This document shows, one piece after another, positions 1-12,733 of a stretch of 64,000 nucleotides of DNA (the first letter of the stretch is position 1; each line of letters opens with the position of its first letter). The translations under genes were made by a program, and so were the position numbers. The stretch lies in assembly GCA_024349245.1 (NCBI GenBank), contig JALDNG010000399.1, positions 62,001 to 126,000 on the forward strand, read 5' to 3'. This DNA is from Neodontobutis hainanensis (taxonomy: Eukaryota; Chordata; Actinopteri; Gobiiformes; Odontobutidae). The notes beneath the pieces are model-generated. The model had not been told where the DNA came from, did no database searches, and worked only from the letters and a program-made list of their open reading frames with translations.

Positions 1-3000
1 CTCTGGTTGATTTTAAAATTGAGACTCGGTACAAATCAGTGGTAACCACTGCCAGTAATCAGAGGGTGGTCTCACTCATAGGAAGATCGATTATCCTTCC
101 ATACATTCTCTTTGAAGATGATAACTTCTTTTACTCATTTAGGAAAGACCTCTATTTAAATTGTACAAAATCGATGCATTCATCCCATATTTTTATAACC
201 ATTCACAAGGAGATTAAGCCCCGCTTTCATCGAGTTATTTGACTTTTTGACAGCTTCGTTACTTATGGGAGGATAAGTAGCCGAAAGCGTCTTTATTCTA
301 AGTTTGGAACACACCTGTGAAAATGGCTTATTTTCAAATTTGGTTCAACGATCAAAGATGAATATGATCCTCATGAAAATCTACTTTCAAATTTTGATAT
401 TAAAAATATTGAGGTAAACTTAGCTGCTCACCTCGTGCAAAGGGATCGCTTCTCCCTATTTTGTTTAAAAATTTTTGATTGTCAGAACGTAAAGGTTTCC
501 AGTTTTGGTTTATAGAAAGTCTTGTTAAGTCAATTTCGCGCGTAGAGAAGGGTTTGAAGACAGTCAAGTAATTGATGAGCTCGAGGTGTATACTTTTTAA
601 ATTAATTTATCGAACAACTTGCATATGCACCTATCAAAATATTGACGTCTTAAGACATGCATCCAGCAGTATTTTGGACAAGCCAGGCTCAATTTTCTGT
701 TGACCAGAAAGTGATTAACTATGTTGAGTTATAACTTTCAAAAATATTTCTCAAAAAACGAAAATTAATTTTAAATCCACTTCTGCTCAAGTTAATAAAC
801 ATTCAATCCAGAATATGGAAGTTAGACAACAGTTTGTAATAATTAATACCCTTTTAATTTCTCATCACCGATTATGTTTCGTGGCAAAGATGCAGGGTCA
901 CAATACTTATTGAAACAGAATCGGTGATAACATTTCGTTTCCCTAAAATATGATTTACTGAGAACTAATACTCTGGGTTCCATCAAATACCAAGCTCTTC
1001 TTCCATGTGGATCCTTCATTGAGGAAATATATTTCAGTTGAGTAGGTCAGTCAAACCCGAAAAGGGGGAGCCATATTGAACGTCTGAACTTCCCAATTCC
1101 CAAGACAATGGCTGAACATTCTATCTATTGTTCTGTCACTTCGTTGGGCTCATGCCAATTGATGACTCGAGAATCAAATTGATTTTTCCACCACATTTTT
1201 TCTTTTGGGAAATATGAGAACCTAGAGCCGTGTCAGGCCTGGCGGTATAAAAGTCAAACCGGCGGAGTGGATCAGGTAGTTCGAGAGAAGGGAAATCACT
1301 GATACTATTTATGAATTCCATAAATGAACTTTTCATTCATGGTCAAAATTACATCTTTAACCATCCCTCAGAAGCCGATAAAGATGGGACATAAGATTAT
1401 TAAATTTGTTGATCAACATTGAACGATAGTTTCAAGTTCACGTGAATCACTTAAGAGCCTTTTTGTTTGCCGGTGATGGCCATGATAAGATAGAGCCAAA
1501 ATTGAAGGTAACTGATCTTATCCTGTCTCCGTAAATTGTGGCTTCTGAGAAACATAAGTTTTGATTTTGCGAATTCACATTTTGAAGGTTTAAGTTATTT
1601 AACCCATGGGAACCGATTCTAGTGAAAACGCCTATTACTCCTAATAATGTTCTTCAATAAACTTAAAATAAATAACTTTTTCATCAAAATGGGACATAGT
1701 ATGATTTACTCATGTCAAAAGCCTATCGAACGTCTCTGGAGGGTTGCATAGTCCTAATGGCGTCGCATTGAATTCACATCGACGATTTGTCCTGGAGCAA
1801 GTAAAAATTCTGTTTTTGATTTAAACTCTTTTGAAAGGCTTACTTTCTAATTTCCAATCTGTAGATCTAGAGTAGTTGCGTACTAGACTCTAACAAATTT
1901 ATCAGAATACAAGTTAATATTTGGTAGCGATCATGATCCTGAACTGTCATATGTTATTGTTCTGATAAATTGAAACACAGTTTTGTCTTGTTGGGTGCTT
2001 ATTTCAGACGAGACCTTTCTGGTATGAGTGAGTCCTGATGTACTTTTCAAAAAGATATCGTCCCGATCTTCTTAGATGCCAAGAACAGTTTCCAATTGAG
2101 TTGAAGATAGGTCTGTTTTATGTTAAATGATTCAGGAGCAATGTGACAGAAGTGTGAAAAAATTGAACCAAACTCCCATTAAAGATCGATTAATTCATGA
2201 TACATATCTTAGCTATCCAACCAAATAACAGTATCGAATGAAAGATTTAAAGCTTGAATCATCGTGGATTTATGAGAGATGAGTGTAAAGAAGACTTATC
2301 AGAACTTAAATATGTTTGCTCCCTATTTGACAAGAAATAGATTTTACAAATTTCCTAGAGACATTTTAACCAACTCTTTTGAATAAACAATAGAGTTGAA
2401 GGTAGATTGGGGATCATGGTCATATAGGACACAGAGAAACGGATCTTAATTTTTAGGTAAAAAAATGATATTATCGAGGGAAGAATGAGACTTTTTGCGC
2501 GAGTTTAACTTTGGCCATAAATGATTAGTGTGCTTTTTAAAACATTAGAAGCATATGGCAGTGCTCATACACTCTTTTACCGAATGGACAAAGCTTCCCC
2601 ACCCATTATTGAGTGTCAGAACTTCAAAATCGCTTTTTTACTTGCAGATTTAACTTTTCTTTTTTCATTTTCTTTGAGAAATATCAGATACCAGTGAATT
2701 TTCTCATTACTTTGATGGTTTTTAACTGCTATATATTCTTCGTGTACGACTTCACAATAATCGTTCTGAGCCGCTACCCTTTAAATGTATTTTGTGTTGT
2801 TTTTTATCTTCTGATAATGGATCTGGCCTTACCAATCAGTTTCGCTTTTGAACTTAATTCAGATTCAAGAACAAGATTAAAAACCGACTCAGGCGATTAG
2901 CTGATTAGTTTAACATGTACGAAAAATTCAGAGTCATTTTTATCAAGTCTGGACCTGTATTGCACAAGTATCTAAGATATGTAATTGACGAATTTAGACG

Positions 3001-3097
3001 AGTTTATACCAGATATAATTTGGCTTTTGGAAATAATTTTCATGATGTAAACATCGCGTGTGATGATGAACAAGGATTTGACAGGATTTCAACTTGA
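1..3097 (+). CDS. Unidentified multi-exon coding region, cut by the window edge
   Basis: This stretch is less AT-rich than its surroundings and contains many short plus-strand segments with protein-like composition in shifting frames. The first frame is open from base 3 to the TGA at 240-242. A 20-nt GT...AG segment at 234-253 would remove that stop. Around 370-510 a segment contains DEYDPHENLLSNFDIKN, and a 22-nt GT...AG segment (508-529) joins it in frame to VNFARREGFEDSQVIDELE. Later segments include HPAVFWTSQAQFSVDQKVIN (about 660-715), PIPKTMAEHSIYCSVTSLGS (about 1095-1150), IHGQNYIFNHPSEADKDG (about 1330-1385) and an ORF at 2915-3097 ending in TGA. I could not chain all exons, and I recognise no family. 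A decayed gene or transposon is the alternative. Strand and coding nature are moderately supported; the model is incomplete. Confidence 0.42.
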
Positions 3098-3250
3098 ACT
3101 TTAATTTCTTTTGACATAACCTCACTTAAGAGCTTTGACTCTTTTAAAGCTGTAAGAGTAAGTTCACAAAATTACATTTGAATTATGGCTTCTTGACTAC
3201 TACCTCCGCTGGTTCGCTTGCGCCACAACGGTTAAATTGAACAGCCACTC

Positions 3251-6200
3251 TCAAATGTCAGCGTCTTTATCAAAATGGGTAGGTTTTAGGTCAATTTGTT
3301 CCTGACCTCACCTATGTAGAAAATTTAAAGAGAATAAATCATAATAGCGATTAATTACGAATATTTATAATGTGCTCTACCGCCATTCCAACAAAATTTA
3401 GAACTTTTTATTTTAATATACAATTTTATTCATTTAAAATTATTCTTATGAGTAAAATAAATGTAATAATCGCTTACCGAAATAAAATTCATTTTTGGCG
3501 AAAATTATTCATCTTCTATTAATCACCTGGACATTTGACAAAATCGTAAAGATAAAAAACTCGGTCAACCAAAATTCAAAAATATTAAATTTTATAATTC
3601 GATAAAATATGACATTAAATAACTTGAAAAATATTTACATAAAATTTTTACAATGGATATGATTTATAAAGTTTTTCATTGCTTTGCCATAGTATTTGGG
3701 ACTGTACTAGGCCTAAGGTTATCGATACCACTTTTATTTTGATTTCATAAGATAAAAAAGGGCTTCCTTATAACTTTGAAATTGAATCATTCGTTAGTAT
3801 TACATTTAACTATTTCTTCAAAGATGGGAGTATGTTGTTTAATTCAATAATCTAAAGAGGAATATTTAATTTAATGGAGGTTATTAAACTTATTTTGGCA
3901 CGAAACAAAAACTGGAAGCTAACATTGAATAGATGTCTTCAAGTTAAAGTGATTAGTTATTTGTCCTATTTATTGATAAAGGTTTAATGTTTGTTTATTT
4001 TTCAGTATTATTCGGATTTATTCGGTATTAGTTTTAAAATTTTGTCTAGAAATTTTCAGTCATTTACCACTTGAACTATCTTATTTTAATACACTTAATA
4101 ATATGAAAATTATATCTTATATTATCTCAGAAATTCAACAACGTGTCAATAATAATGGATATTTCACAACCAGTTTTAAAATATTAAATTAAATAGTTTG
4201 CATTAGTATCATAAACTTATTACCTATTTTAACGTTTCAAATCCTTGATGATAATACGTCAAAATATTTTCGTTATTTTGGAGTCAATTATATTAAGACC
4301 TGTCCATAAAAATTTCATTTTTGTCATAGTAATTTATAAAAATGATTTTTTGTTAAATACACGTTTTAACGAAGCTTAAATTTTAATAAAATGCGCAAAA
4401 GTGGATCTCAATCCTTTAAATACCAAAATTTAATAATTTGGATAAAAGTAAACAATGTAGCAAGACTCGGTCGTAAAACCCCGCATATAGTCGTATTAAT
4501 ATCGATAATATCATCTGGCAACCACTAAAATAAATTCTTAAAGCTCCTTTGTTGAATGAAGTTGGCAAAAATTAAATCATAAATTTTTGCAGAATAATTT
4601 GTATTCATAGCTAGATCATTTCGTGGAATGTCATCGATTATTCTATTTTAAAATTTTCATCATGAATAAGTTCATGTTACCTATTCAAAATTAGTTGATC
4701 TTAGCGTTAAGCATAACCTTCATCTGAGTATGACCAGGGCAGGGAAACACAATAATAGAGATAATTTTCGATTTAAATCAACTATCGGCGAAGTTCGTGT
4801 TTCCTAATAACCGCCAAAGTTAATTTACGTTTTCCCTTTTGTTTGGTTTAAAATTTGGATCATATAATCTAACAATATTTATTTTTCTTTCTTAACAGAA
4901 ATAAGTGTATTGTTTTAAATTCTAATTATCAATTTAAATTGTATCTGGTTATTATCCCATGCTTTGAGAGATTTTTTTAATTTTGATGAAATTGAACATC
5001 ACCTTTCTAGGTATATCATAAAATGTGACATCTAGTTTATCTTAATATTTCTGAGTATAGTTATATACATGTAGGCACAATGAATAATACGTGTATTTTT
5101 ATGAAGCAAAATAGTATAAGAACTGAAAATTCTAATTTGTTGAAATATTTAGATTTTCCTCGTGAATAAAAAAATTAATTTAAACACTAAAGTTATTTTT
5201 AGCCATAATATTTGTTTGAAAAAAATCGTTATTCGGGATCTTATTATCGTTTACAGTTAAGTGAAGCTATCGTGGCGATGCTACCTGAAAATTTACGATT
5301 TTTGTTTTCCGAAAATTCAACATCTCAATCGTGATATGGTCGGTTAAAAATTTTATTTCAGTCTTTTTGAGGATCTAGTTTCGTTGACGAGTATTGCTTT
5401 GTATTTAAAATTATTCGTGGACAACATTATGTTTTCTATGATTTATATTTATCTATCTAGGTAATTTGAAAGGAATCAAAATTATATCTGAAGTGTTTTT
5501 ATTTATTCCTTAAAACGTATCTTCATGGAATAAATATAAAAATTTTTTCTCAATTATCATCCCAGATTCAAAATGAAAATCAATTAGTTTGGGTTTATTT
5601 CTTAAAATCTAAAACAAGAATACATTTGAATGTTATCCAGAACTCCCTTCGTCGTAAAACGATTGGTAACGAACAAAAAGTTTTCGCTCATGAAAATTTT
5701 AACAATCCGCTAAAATGTTTATTGACAAAAACATTCTGAGAAGTATTTTTATAAAGGAGGTGCATTGTTGTGATACGTAATTTAGTATGAATTCACACTT
5801 TCTTATCCAGATGAATTGTTAGAATCTTGTTAATGATCCTTTTATAAGCTACACATGAGAAAAATTCTGAAAAATTAAAATGCTCTCGTGACTTATGTTT
5901 TTCTGAATGTATTTTGAATTTGTATATTCTATGTTAAACATGACTGTTTCACCATAATTTATCGTCATACAATTTTCAGGAAAGATAGTTCGGCTAGTTT
6001 TCTACTTTTACCAGCGAATTTAAAAACGTGGAAATGTTGTGCTTTTTAATTTTGACATATTTTATGCTTATTTGATAGAATTTTCAAGATGTATTAATTT
6101 TCTTTTGTATAAAGCAGTAAGATTGTTAAAAATCACATTGGCATAAATCTGGACAGAATAACACCGTTTCGCCGTGTTTGAGCGTTTATTTCTTCAATGA

Positions 6201-7430
6201 TAAATATGCCACAATATTAAGCAGGGAGAACGATGTTTAAGAGCGGCGATTCTCTTAAAATTATAATTTAGCGTTAATTTGTGAGATAATAATTAATCAG
6301 ATTGTAAATCGATTTGTTTTCAGCTATGAATTAGAAGAGAGTATAAAGGTGAAATTTCTGTAGATTGAACAAAAGCAGATTATTGTAGGAAATAATAATA
6401 TTCCGTAAGTCGAGGGGACTCACATCACTTTCATCGTAGAATGTATGAGAATTTGCGCAACTTTATCTACTTTTATAAATTTTTTGGTGTCTCTTTGATT
6501 AAAGTTATCCTTTCCAACTCTACGATACTGATTATGAAGTAAATTATGAACAATTCAATTCAATTTGAAGGTGAGTTAAATTTATATAATTATCAGTTTG
6601 ATTATAAATAAAGCATAAAAATTTAAATATTTAATAACACGGAAATGTCTTATCATAAAATTCATATTCGATTAATAAAATATAAAAAAACGAGAATCGT
6701 GTTTCTCACTTTATTGTTATTTGAGTTATATTTTTGGCATTTTTGTTAATTTTTGTGAACTGGACCTTTTCCAAAAATCATAGGTGAGAAACGCCGCAAA
6801 AACGTTTTGAACATGGTCGGCGCTCACTAGACATGGTTCTCGAAATATAAAGTTCAAAAATATGGCCATTGATCGAATATTTGATCGAAAGTTAATGTAA
6901 TGAACAATTTAAATATCTTAAATGAGCAATACTTTAACTTGTTGGATAGAATAAAATGGTTTTTAGACCTTTCTACCCACTGTATACGTCGATTGACAAT
7001 TAAAGAATACTTTGACTTTGCTTAACAACAGTTGAACCTGCTTTGTCTCTTGAATGATTTTGTGAAATAATTTCATAATAGAGTAGGTTAGGTATCAACA
7101 TGAGGCTGGTTTGCCAACTCGTTGTTTCAACAAGCTAAAATGAAGCCAGACCCTTTTATTTTCCAGCCTTTAAACATTTTGTTTTAAATCAAAAATATCG
7201 GGGAAGATACGAAGAGTTTACATATCCAGTCATAAATGGTAACGATCCGGTTTGGGTTCGTAGTGATGCACACAAACAAGTTATTAAAATGAAAATATCA
7301 AATTTCTAAAAAGATTAAAAGAGAAATGTGTTGAATTATTCCGATTTTTAGACAGGCTTCTGGTATTATCTGTAAAGTAAGAGCATGACTTTTTTTAAAA
7401 CTAACAATTAGATTGTTTAGTTAAACGAAA
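3251..7430. other. AT-rich gene-free stretch
   Basis: I see no ORF above background and no chain of short exons here. The sequence is dominated by A/T runs. The only notable item is a GC-rich 13-mer just upstream, at 3213-3225, that recurs at 13630-13642. Confidence 0.5.
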
Positions 7431-7436
7431 TTTATT
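7431..7436 (-). terminator. Poly(A) signal of RPS2
   Basis: AATAAA on the minus strand lies 29 nt downstream of the RPS2 stop codon, a plausible distance for a short 3' UTR. It is assigned by position only; AATAAA is frequent by chance in DNA this AT-rich. Confidence 0.4.
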
Positions 7437-7465
7437 TTTTAATCGATTCAAACATAAAATTTTTA

Positions 7466-8266
7466 TCAACTGTGGACGGGGGTTACTTTTATTGCGTCTT
7501 TACCCGGCTCTGATGGATCGTTAGAACTTGCAAAAACTCCACTGTGAGTATGATATAAAGTTGGCGGAAGACGTTGCTTTTTCCTCGTGATATTTTTCTG
7601 GAATTCTGTTGTCTTCTGCAAAGCAAAGTATGTTGCCATCGCAACATTATGTGTAGTCGATGTCATTCCAGTGGAGCTAGTGAAGCAATCTCCAACTCCA
7701 GCAAGGGTAAGCAGTTTTTTTGTGACTGGGCCAGCTACTATACCAGTGCCTCTAGGTGCCGGAATCAGCCTGACTCTGACGGATCCGCATTTCCCTGTCA
7801 CCTTACAGGGGACGGTATGAGGTTGACCTACTTGGTTACCCCAGAACCCCAATCGGATTGGAATAAATGATAGCTTTGCCTGTACCAAAGCTCCACTGAT
7901 TGCTTTTGCAACCTCTTTAGCGACTTTTCTTCCAATACTCACATGCCCATTTTCGTCACCAGCGGCTACTAACGCTAGAAACCGAGTTCTTTGGCCAGCA
8001 CTGGTTTGTTTTTGAACCGGCTTTATTTTCAGTGTTTCATTTTTGAGAGATTTGCCGATTAAGAAATCCACAATCTCTGGTTCTTTAATGGGAAGCGAAC
8101 TATTAAATATCTCGTTGATGAATTTGATTTTTCCACTTTTTACAAGGACGCCGGCCTTTGTTGTTGGTTTCCAATTTGAAAACGGATCTTCGTCTACGTT
8201 TCCTCTCTGCTGTCTTTTAAATCTGCGAACAGGCCTTTTTTTAACCACTTTTTTATCTTTCTCCAT
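7466..8266 (-). CDS. RPS2: 40S ribosomal protein S2 (uS5)
   Basis: The product is the small-subunit ribosomal protein uS5, which sits near the mRNA entry side of the 40S subunit and contributes to decoding accuracy. The 266-residue frame is uninterrupted. The S5 RNA-binding domain covers about residues 75-145, with PVQKQTSAGQRTRF and GDENGHVSIGRKVAKEVA. The C-terminal S5 domain follows, with QPHTVPCKVTGKCGSVRVRL and IPAPRGTGIVAGPVTKKLL. The N-terminus (MEKDKKVVKKRPVRRFKRQ) is basic but lacks the long Arg-Gly repeats of vertebrate RPS2, and the protein is shorter than the human one (266 versus 293 residues). The last 45 residues diverge. The start is the first ATG of the frame and gives a normal N-terminus. 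No intron is needed, unlike several genes in this window. Confidence 0.97.
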   Translation of the reverse strand: MEKDKKVVKKRPVRRFKRQQRGNVDEDPFSNWKPTTKAGVLVKSGKIKFINEIFNSSLPIKEPEIVDFLIGKSLKNETLKIKPVQKQTSAGQRTRFLALVAAGDENGHVSIGRKVAKEVAKAISGALVQAKLSFIPIRLGFWGNQVGQPHTVPCKVTGKCGSVRVRLIPAPRGTGIVAGPVTKKLLTLAGVGDCFTSSTGMTSTTHNVAMATYFALQKTTEFQKNITRKKQRLPPTLYHTHSGVFASSNDPSEPGKDAIKVTPVHS

Positions 8267-11200
8267 CGACCAGTTTTGTTGACAAAGAGCCTTGATATAT
8301 TATTCGAGTATTAGATAATTTCATAAATTTTCGGTTCATAGATCCATTAAAATGAATGAATTTTATATTTCGCTCAGAAAGCATAACTGAACATATTTCG
8401 CATGCCTAAAACATGAATATTGGGTGGGTGTGCTATCAATTCTGAACACGAAAAAATTAAACATATTTTCGAATTGCGCAGTCGCAAACAAAAATCAATC
8501 CACTTTATTATTGTCCAAGTGCTTAAAACGAATATTAAAAACAAAATATTTGAAACCAAAAATTTTTCTCTTGACGATATCATACAAGTTGAAAATCAAA
8601 GAAACATGAAAAATAGACCCGGCTCCTCTTTAGAAATTACCTAAAAATACTAAAAAAATTAAAGTTGTACTTAATATTCTTTAGTTATATGATAAATTTA
8701 CTAATTTTTAAGGATACATGAATGGAATTGGCGTTTGCTTTTTAATAATTGTCAACAAGAGTTAATTTCATGTTGTGAATTTAAATTGAACCGTGCTAAT
8801 TTTTGGTATTTTTCTGAAATCTCTGAAAGAATCTATAAGCCATAAGGTAATGTTTTCTCTCGAAAGATTGATTAATTAATTGAAAGTTGAATCTTATTTC
8901 ATCATCATATCGATGTCGTGTCACAGTTATTAAGGTTAACTCGAAAGTCTATGATCTTAAAATTGGAAATAAATTTAAAACCATGTATTTTCGGTGGCAA
9001 AATGAGGAATATGAATGTATCATAAAAGGATAGGTTAAATATCGGAATCCCTCATAAAAATCTTTACTTAACCATTGGTATTTTGAGATAATTTCACAAA
9101 AGGCCTATGTATTCATATTATTAAAAATGTTGGAAAGAAACACGACATTTAATGAGAATTTTTATTTTTTCATATCATATTTTCAGACGATCATTTGAAA
9201 ATAATTTTGAATATCATACAAATGAAGTGTATTCAGAAACTTTTGAGATGAAAATGATACATACCTTTCAAGTTATTTTCCACATTATACATTTTAAATT
9301 GGTTCATCAAGTGATAAGGTGTAATGAAAAGTTAAAGATTCAAAAATCTTCGGCCAATGCATATATTGTTTTTTATTTTCGCTGAACTATCTAAGAATAA
9401 GAAATTATACTAGAGAAAGCATCTTTCGAGAAATGGTATTAAAATATCTCTCATAGGACCTTAACACATTAATTTTCAAAACGTCGAGTACACCTTATCA
9501 TAACCTTTAAAATTTTCAAGAAAAGAAATTAATAAGATACGCAGCTCTCTTCAGAAGATTTTCTGAGCTAGCGCACGAATTTAATTTAAAAACTTCACTC
9601 GTTTGTAATCGGTTTGAAGTTTTTTGATTTAAATTTTTTCAATATGTGGATTGGTATGTAGGGTCAACACCAAGAAGATAATACTGGGAATAACCTGAAT
9701 CAGAAAAACGCATTTCGACCGCGTGTAGTAAATTTTAAGGGGGAATAATAATACAAACGAGTAATTACGAATAATGGCGATATTATTTATAATAGGTCTT
9801 AAATATATTTTACAATTTATATAAGATAAAAATTTAAAGATTAAAGTCAAATTAACTTTTAAATGATAGTTACAATTTACAAGTAATGGCCAGGTTACCA
9901 ATTTTAAACATTCTACACCATTTAGATTTGGAATATATTATAACATGAGACGAACGATGAAATATGGTGAGGTTAATTAGGTTTTATATTTATTTTAAAT
10001 TTTCGTTTTGGTATAAATATCCAATAAACAAAACCATGTGTATTTGAATTAAGTTTTGAAGGCCTCAACCTTGAATTTAATTTTGAACGTTTTTCGCAGA
10101 GTCTAAATCAATAAACTTTAAGGCATAAAAATTCATTAAATATCGACAGATTAAAATATTTTTGGGAAAATCGAAACCGTCAAGTATAATCCTGTCCGCC
10201 CTCAAGTTTGGTTGAGAATAAGAGTAACTTATGCGTTTTGGAACTACTATATTTCCCTCCTTATTAAATACATGTTTATAAATTGATATTTCTAATTTTT
10301 CCAAAATATATTGTCAAAAATTAAATAACACAAGTTAAAACATTTAAAAAGGAATAAAAGTAATTATAATCAATTTTTAACAATTCTACAAAAAAGGGTT
10401 TTGAAAAATTTTCTTAAAACAAGATCATCAATATGGGATTTTAATCAATCAACTTTTGTTCCTTTCTCCATTTCAGTATTTGTAATTTTTCATATGACCA
10501 TTCAAATTCTGTCATTCGTGTTTTAGCTCCGGATAATGTTCAAACGAAATTTTCTTCATAAATAACATCTACTGTTTGGAACCAAATCCCGAAAGTTTTC
10601 GAGGAGCGTCCCATCCTTAAGACGTGATCCAAGTATCTGCTTCAAGGTTGGCACAAATAATTCAAAAAACTTCAAAGTTTAGTTTTTCTTCTTGGAAAAT
10701 TTCATTCTCAAAATATTTAACGACCATTTCTAATCTTATTTTACAAGATAATTAATGCGTAATTCCTTTGATTTTTTTCTGTTTCAAAAATTCTCCTTTT
10801 GACGTTGATGATTTATTTTTTCGCCGGCGACAAAGGAAAAATACATTTTAATTCTTTTCTTCTTTTTTAAACTTGTCCATCATTTTGACATTATATTGAT
10901 AACGCATTTTTGAATTTTTGGCGGGTATTGTACCTGTGATCCAATTAAACCCACGATGGAATTTATATTGGTAGTAGTTGTATTTAATTATTTTAGATCA
11001 ATGTTATTCTTGTTATTTTTTTAAATTGGTTTTAATTAGGAGGTTTACAATATTAGCGCGTGCGTTTGAACAGCGCGTCACTCATGAATCATGTTTAGAT
11101 TTACTTTCGAAGTTGTGTGGAAAACGATATATTGTCGAGTTTTATTATCGAAGGACAGGGTTTAAATTTAATAGGAGCTTTTTCTAAATTAAAGTAAAAA

Positions 11201-11690
11201 TGAGGAAAATCATCGTTGTTTTAGTGGTTATAAAATAAAATTTGAAAGTTTCAAATTATAAATATAAATAAAATTGATTATCTGGTGTCAAATTAGAATG
11301 AGTTAAATATTTTCCTCGTATAGTCGAACATTAAATACTTTGAAAAATAAACATTTATTTCCGGAAAACATCGGCTCTGTTCGGACATGCTATTAACAAG
11401 GACAAAAATAAATTCTAAATTATAGAATAGTACCAAAAAAATAATTACCGCTTTGTTCAGATATTCTTTGAGTAATACTTAATTATACTGCATTTTATTG
11501 ATTATTTCAAATACTCACTGAATTAGTTATCTGAAAATTTCTAAAAAGAATTCACATTTACGTTTTTATATTCACGATACATTGAATTAAGAATTACTTA
11601 ACATCTTTTAAAGGAGGTTTAGTTTAAACTATGTGAACATTTTTCTGAGGGTTTATGTGTATTTATGTTCTAAAAACAAACATTGTTCGA
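8267..11690. other. AT-rich intergenic stretch
   Basis: Upstream of RPS2 I find only short AT-driven frames, for example 8420-8644 plus and 9629-9901 minus. None has a recognisable domain or a consistent exon chain. I see no promoter motif that I could defend. Confidence 0.45.
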
Positions 11691-11693
11691 CAG

Positions 11694-11868
11694 GTTTAGT
11701 TCTCCACGCCTTACCCCTGTTAGACTATCTAGTCACAACATATCTGGTGTCTGGAAGTGTGAGAGCTTAACCAACCAAAGATCACCTCGTCCTGACCCGA
11801 TACGACAAACATATCTTGAAACAATCAGTTTTTTGGGATGCATTAATAAATACTTAAAAACTATCTAA
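11694..11868 (+). CDS. Possible 3' exon of an unidentified gene
   Basis: A locally GC-richer segment follows a plausible acceptor (ttcgacag at 11686-11693). It is open to the TAA at 11866-11868 and includes SSPRLTPVRLSSHNISGVWK and TNQRSPRPDPIRQTYLETI. The amino acid mix (Pro, Arg, Ser) is unlike the Phe/Ile/Lys/Asn-rich chance frames around it. No upstream exon could be joined and no family is recognised. It could also be a structured non-coding RNA or a transposon remnant. Confidence 0.3.
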
Positions 11869-12320
11869 TCACCAATTATAAAGTGATCGAATAGAAAGAT
11901 ACTTTCTTAAAATTTCGCAAAAATGAAAGACTAGTTGTATGCCTGAAAAATAAAAAAATTTACTGAGAAGAATTCAAAAAATATAATAATAGATAAGCGA
12001 TTTCACACGACGAATGTTCGAGTTAATTTCAAAAAATCTGAACTTCATTCAGATCAACTTAGATCGAATAAAAGGCGTTGTATTGTAATAATTTTAAGAA
12101 ATAGGGAAAATGCGCAAACTTGAAAAGGGAAAAGGGATGCGTACTACATTTTTTCTTCGTTTTGATGTCCTAAAGTTGTAAATTCTCGATATTAAGTTTA
12201 ACTACATATCCAATCATATTTACTCATTGCTATCATCTGCAGGTTCAAACGCATTTATCAACTGGTAAACAACCATTTTCATTTTATATACTACACTGTA
12301 AGCAGAGTAATTTTAACTAA

Positions 12321-12533
12321 TTATCCACCTGGTTTGAAAATATTTTGAACTTTAATGAAATTCATAATTTTTAATGTTTTAACAAGTGTAAGTGTGTATC
12401 TTTTTGAGGGTTTTGCCAATTTAGTAAAATTAATTTGTGAAATAAGATCTCTGAACGGAGAGCGTAGGGAAATTGTCTGAACCGTTTGCATATCATAATC
12501 ACTTTCAATTCCTGACTTTTCAAAATAACACAT
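12321..12533 (-). CDS. Unidentified 70-codon ORF
   Basis: The minus-strand frame is open from an ATG to TAA. It includes ESDYDMQTVQTISLRSPFRD and LAKPSKRYTLTLVKTL, which read more like protein than neighbouring chance frames. There is no recognised domain and no linked exon. It may be a single exon, or chance. Confidence 0.22.
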   Translation of the reverse strand: MCYFEKSGIESDYDMQTVQTISLRSPFRDLISQINFTKLAKPSKRYTLTLVKTLKIMNFIKVQNIFKPGG

Positions 12534-12733
12534 TATTCACAACTAAAAACACAATTAGCTTTATTTCATTTTATTATGAACAACTTTTAAAATTGAAAAT
12601 TCTCAACTATCTGTGTGAAATTTTTTTAAATGGCCACATCAAACCACCCACACATGATGACAAAAAATTTTCTCGAGTTTTTTCTGTGTTTCTAGGTTAC
12701 TCACATATATATATTTTCTTGATGGTAATTTAA

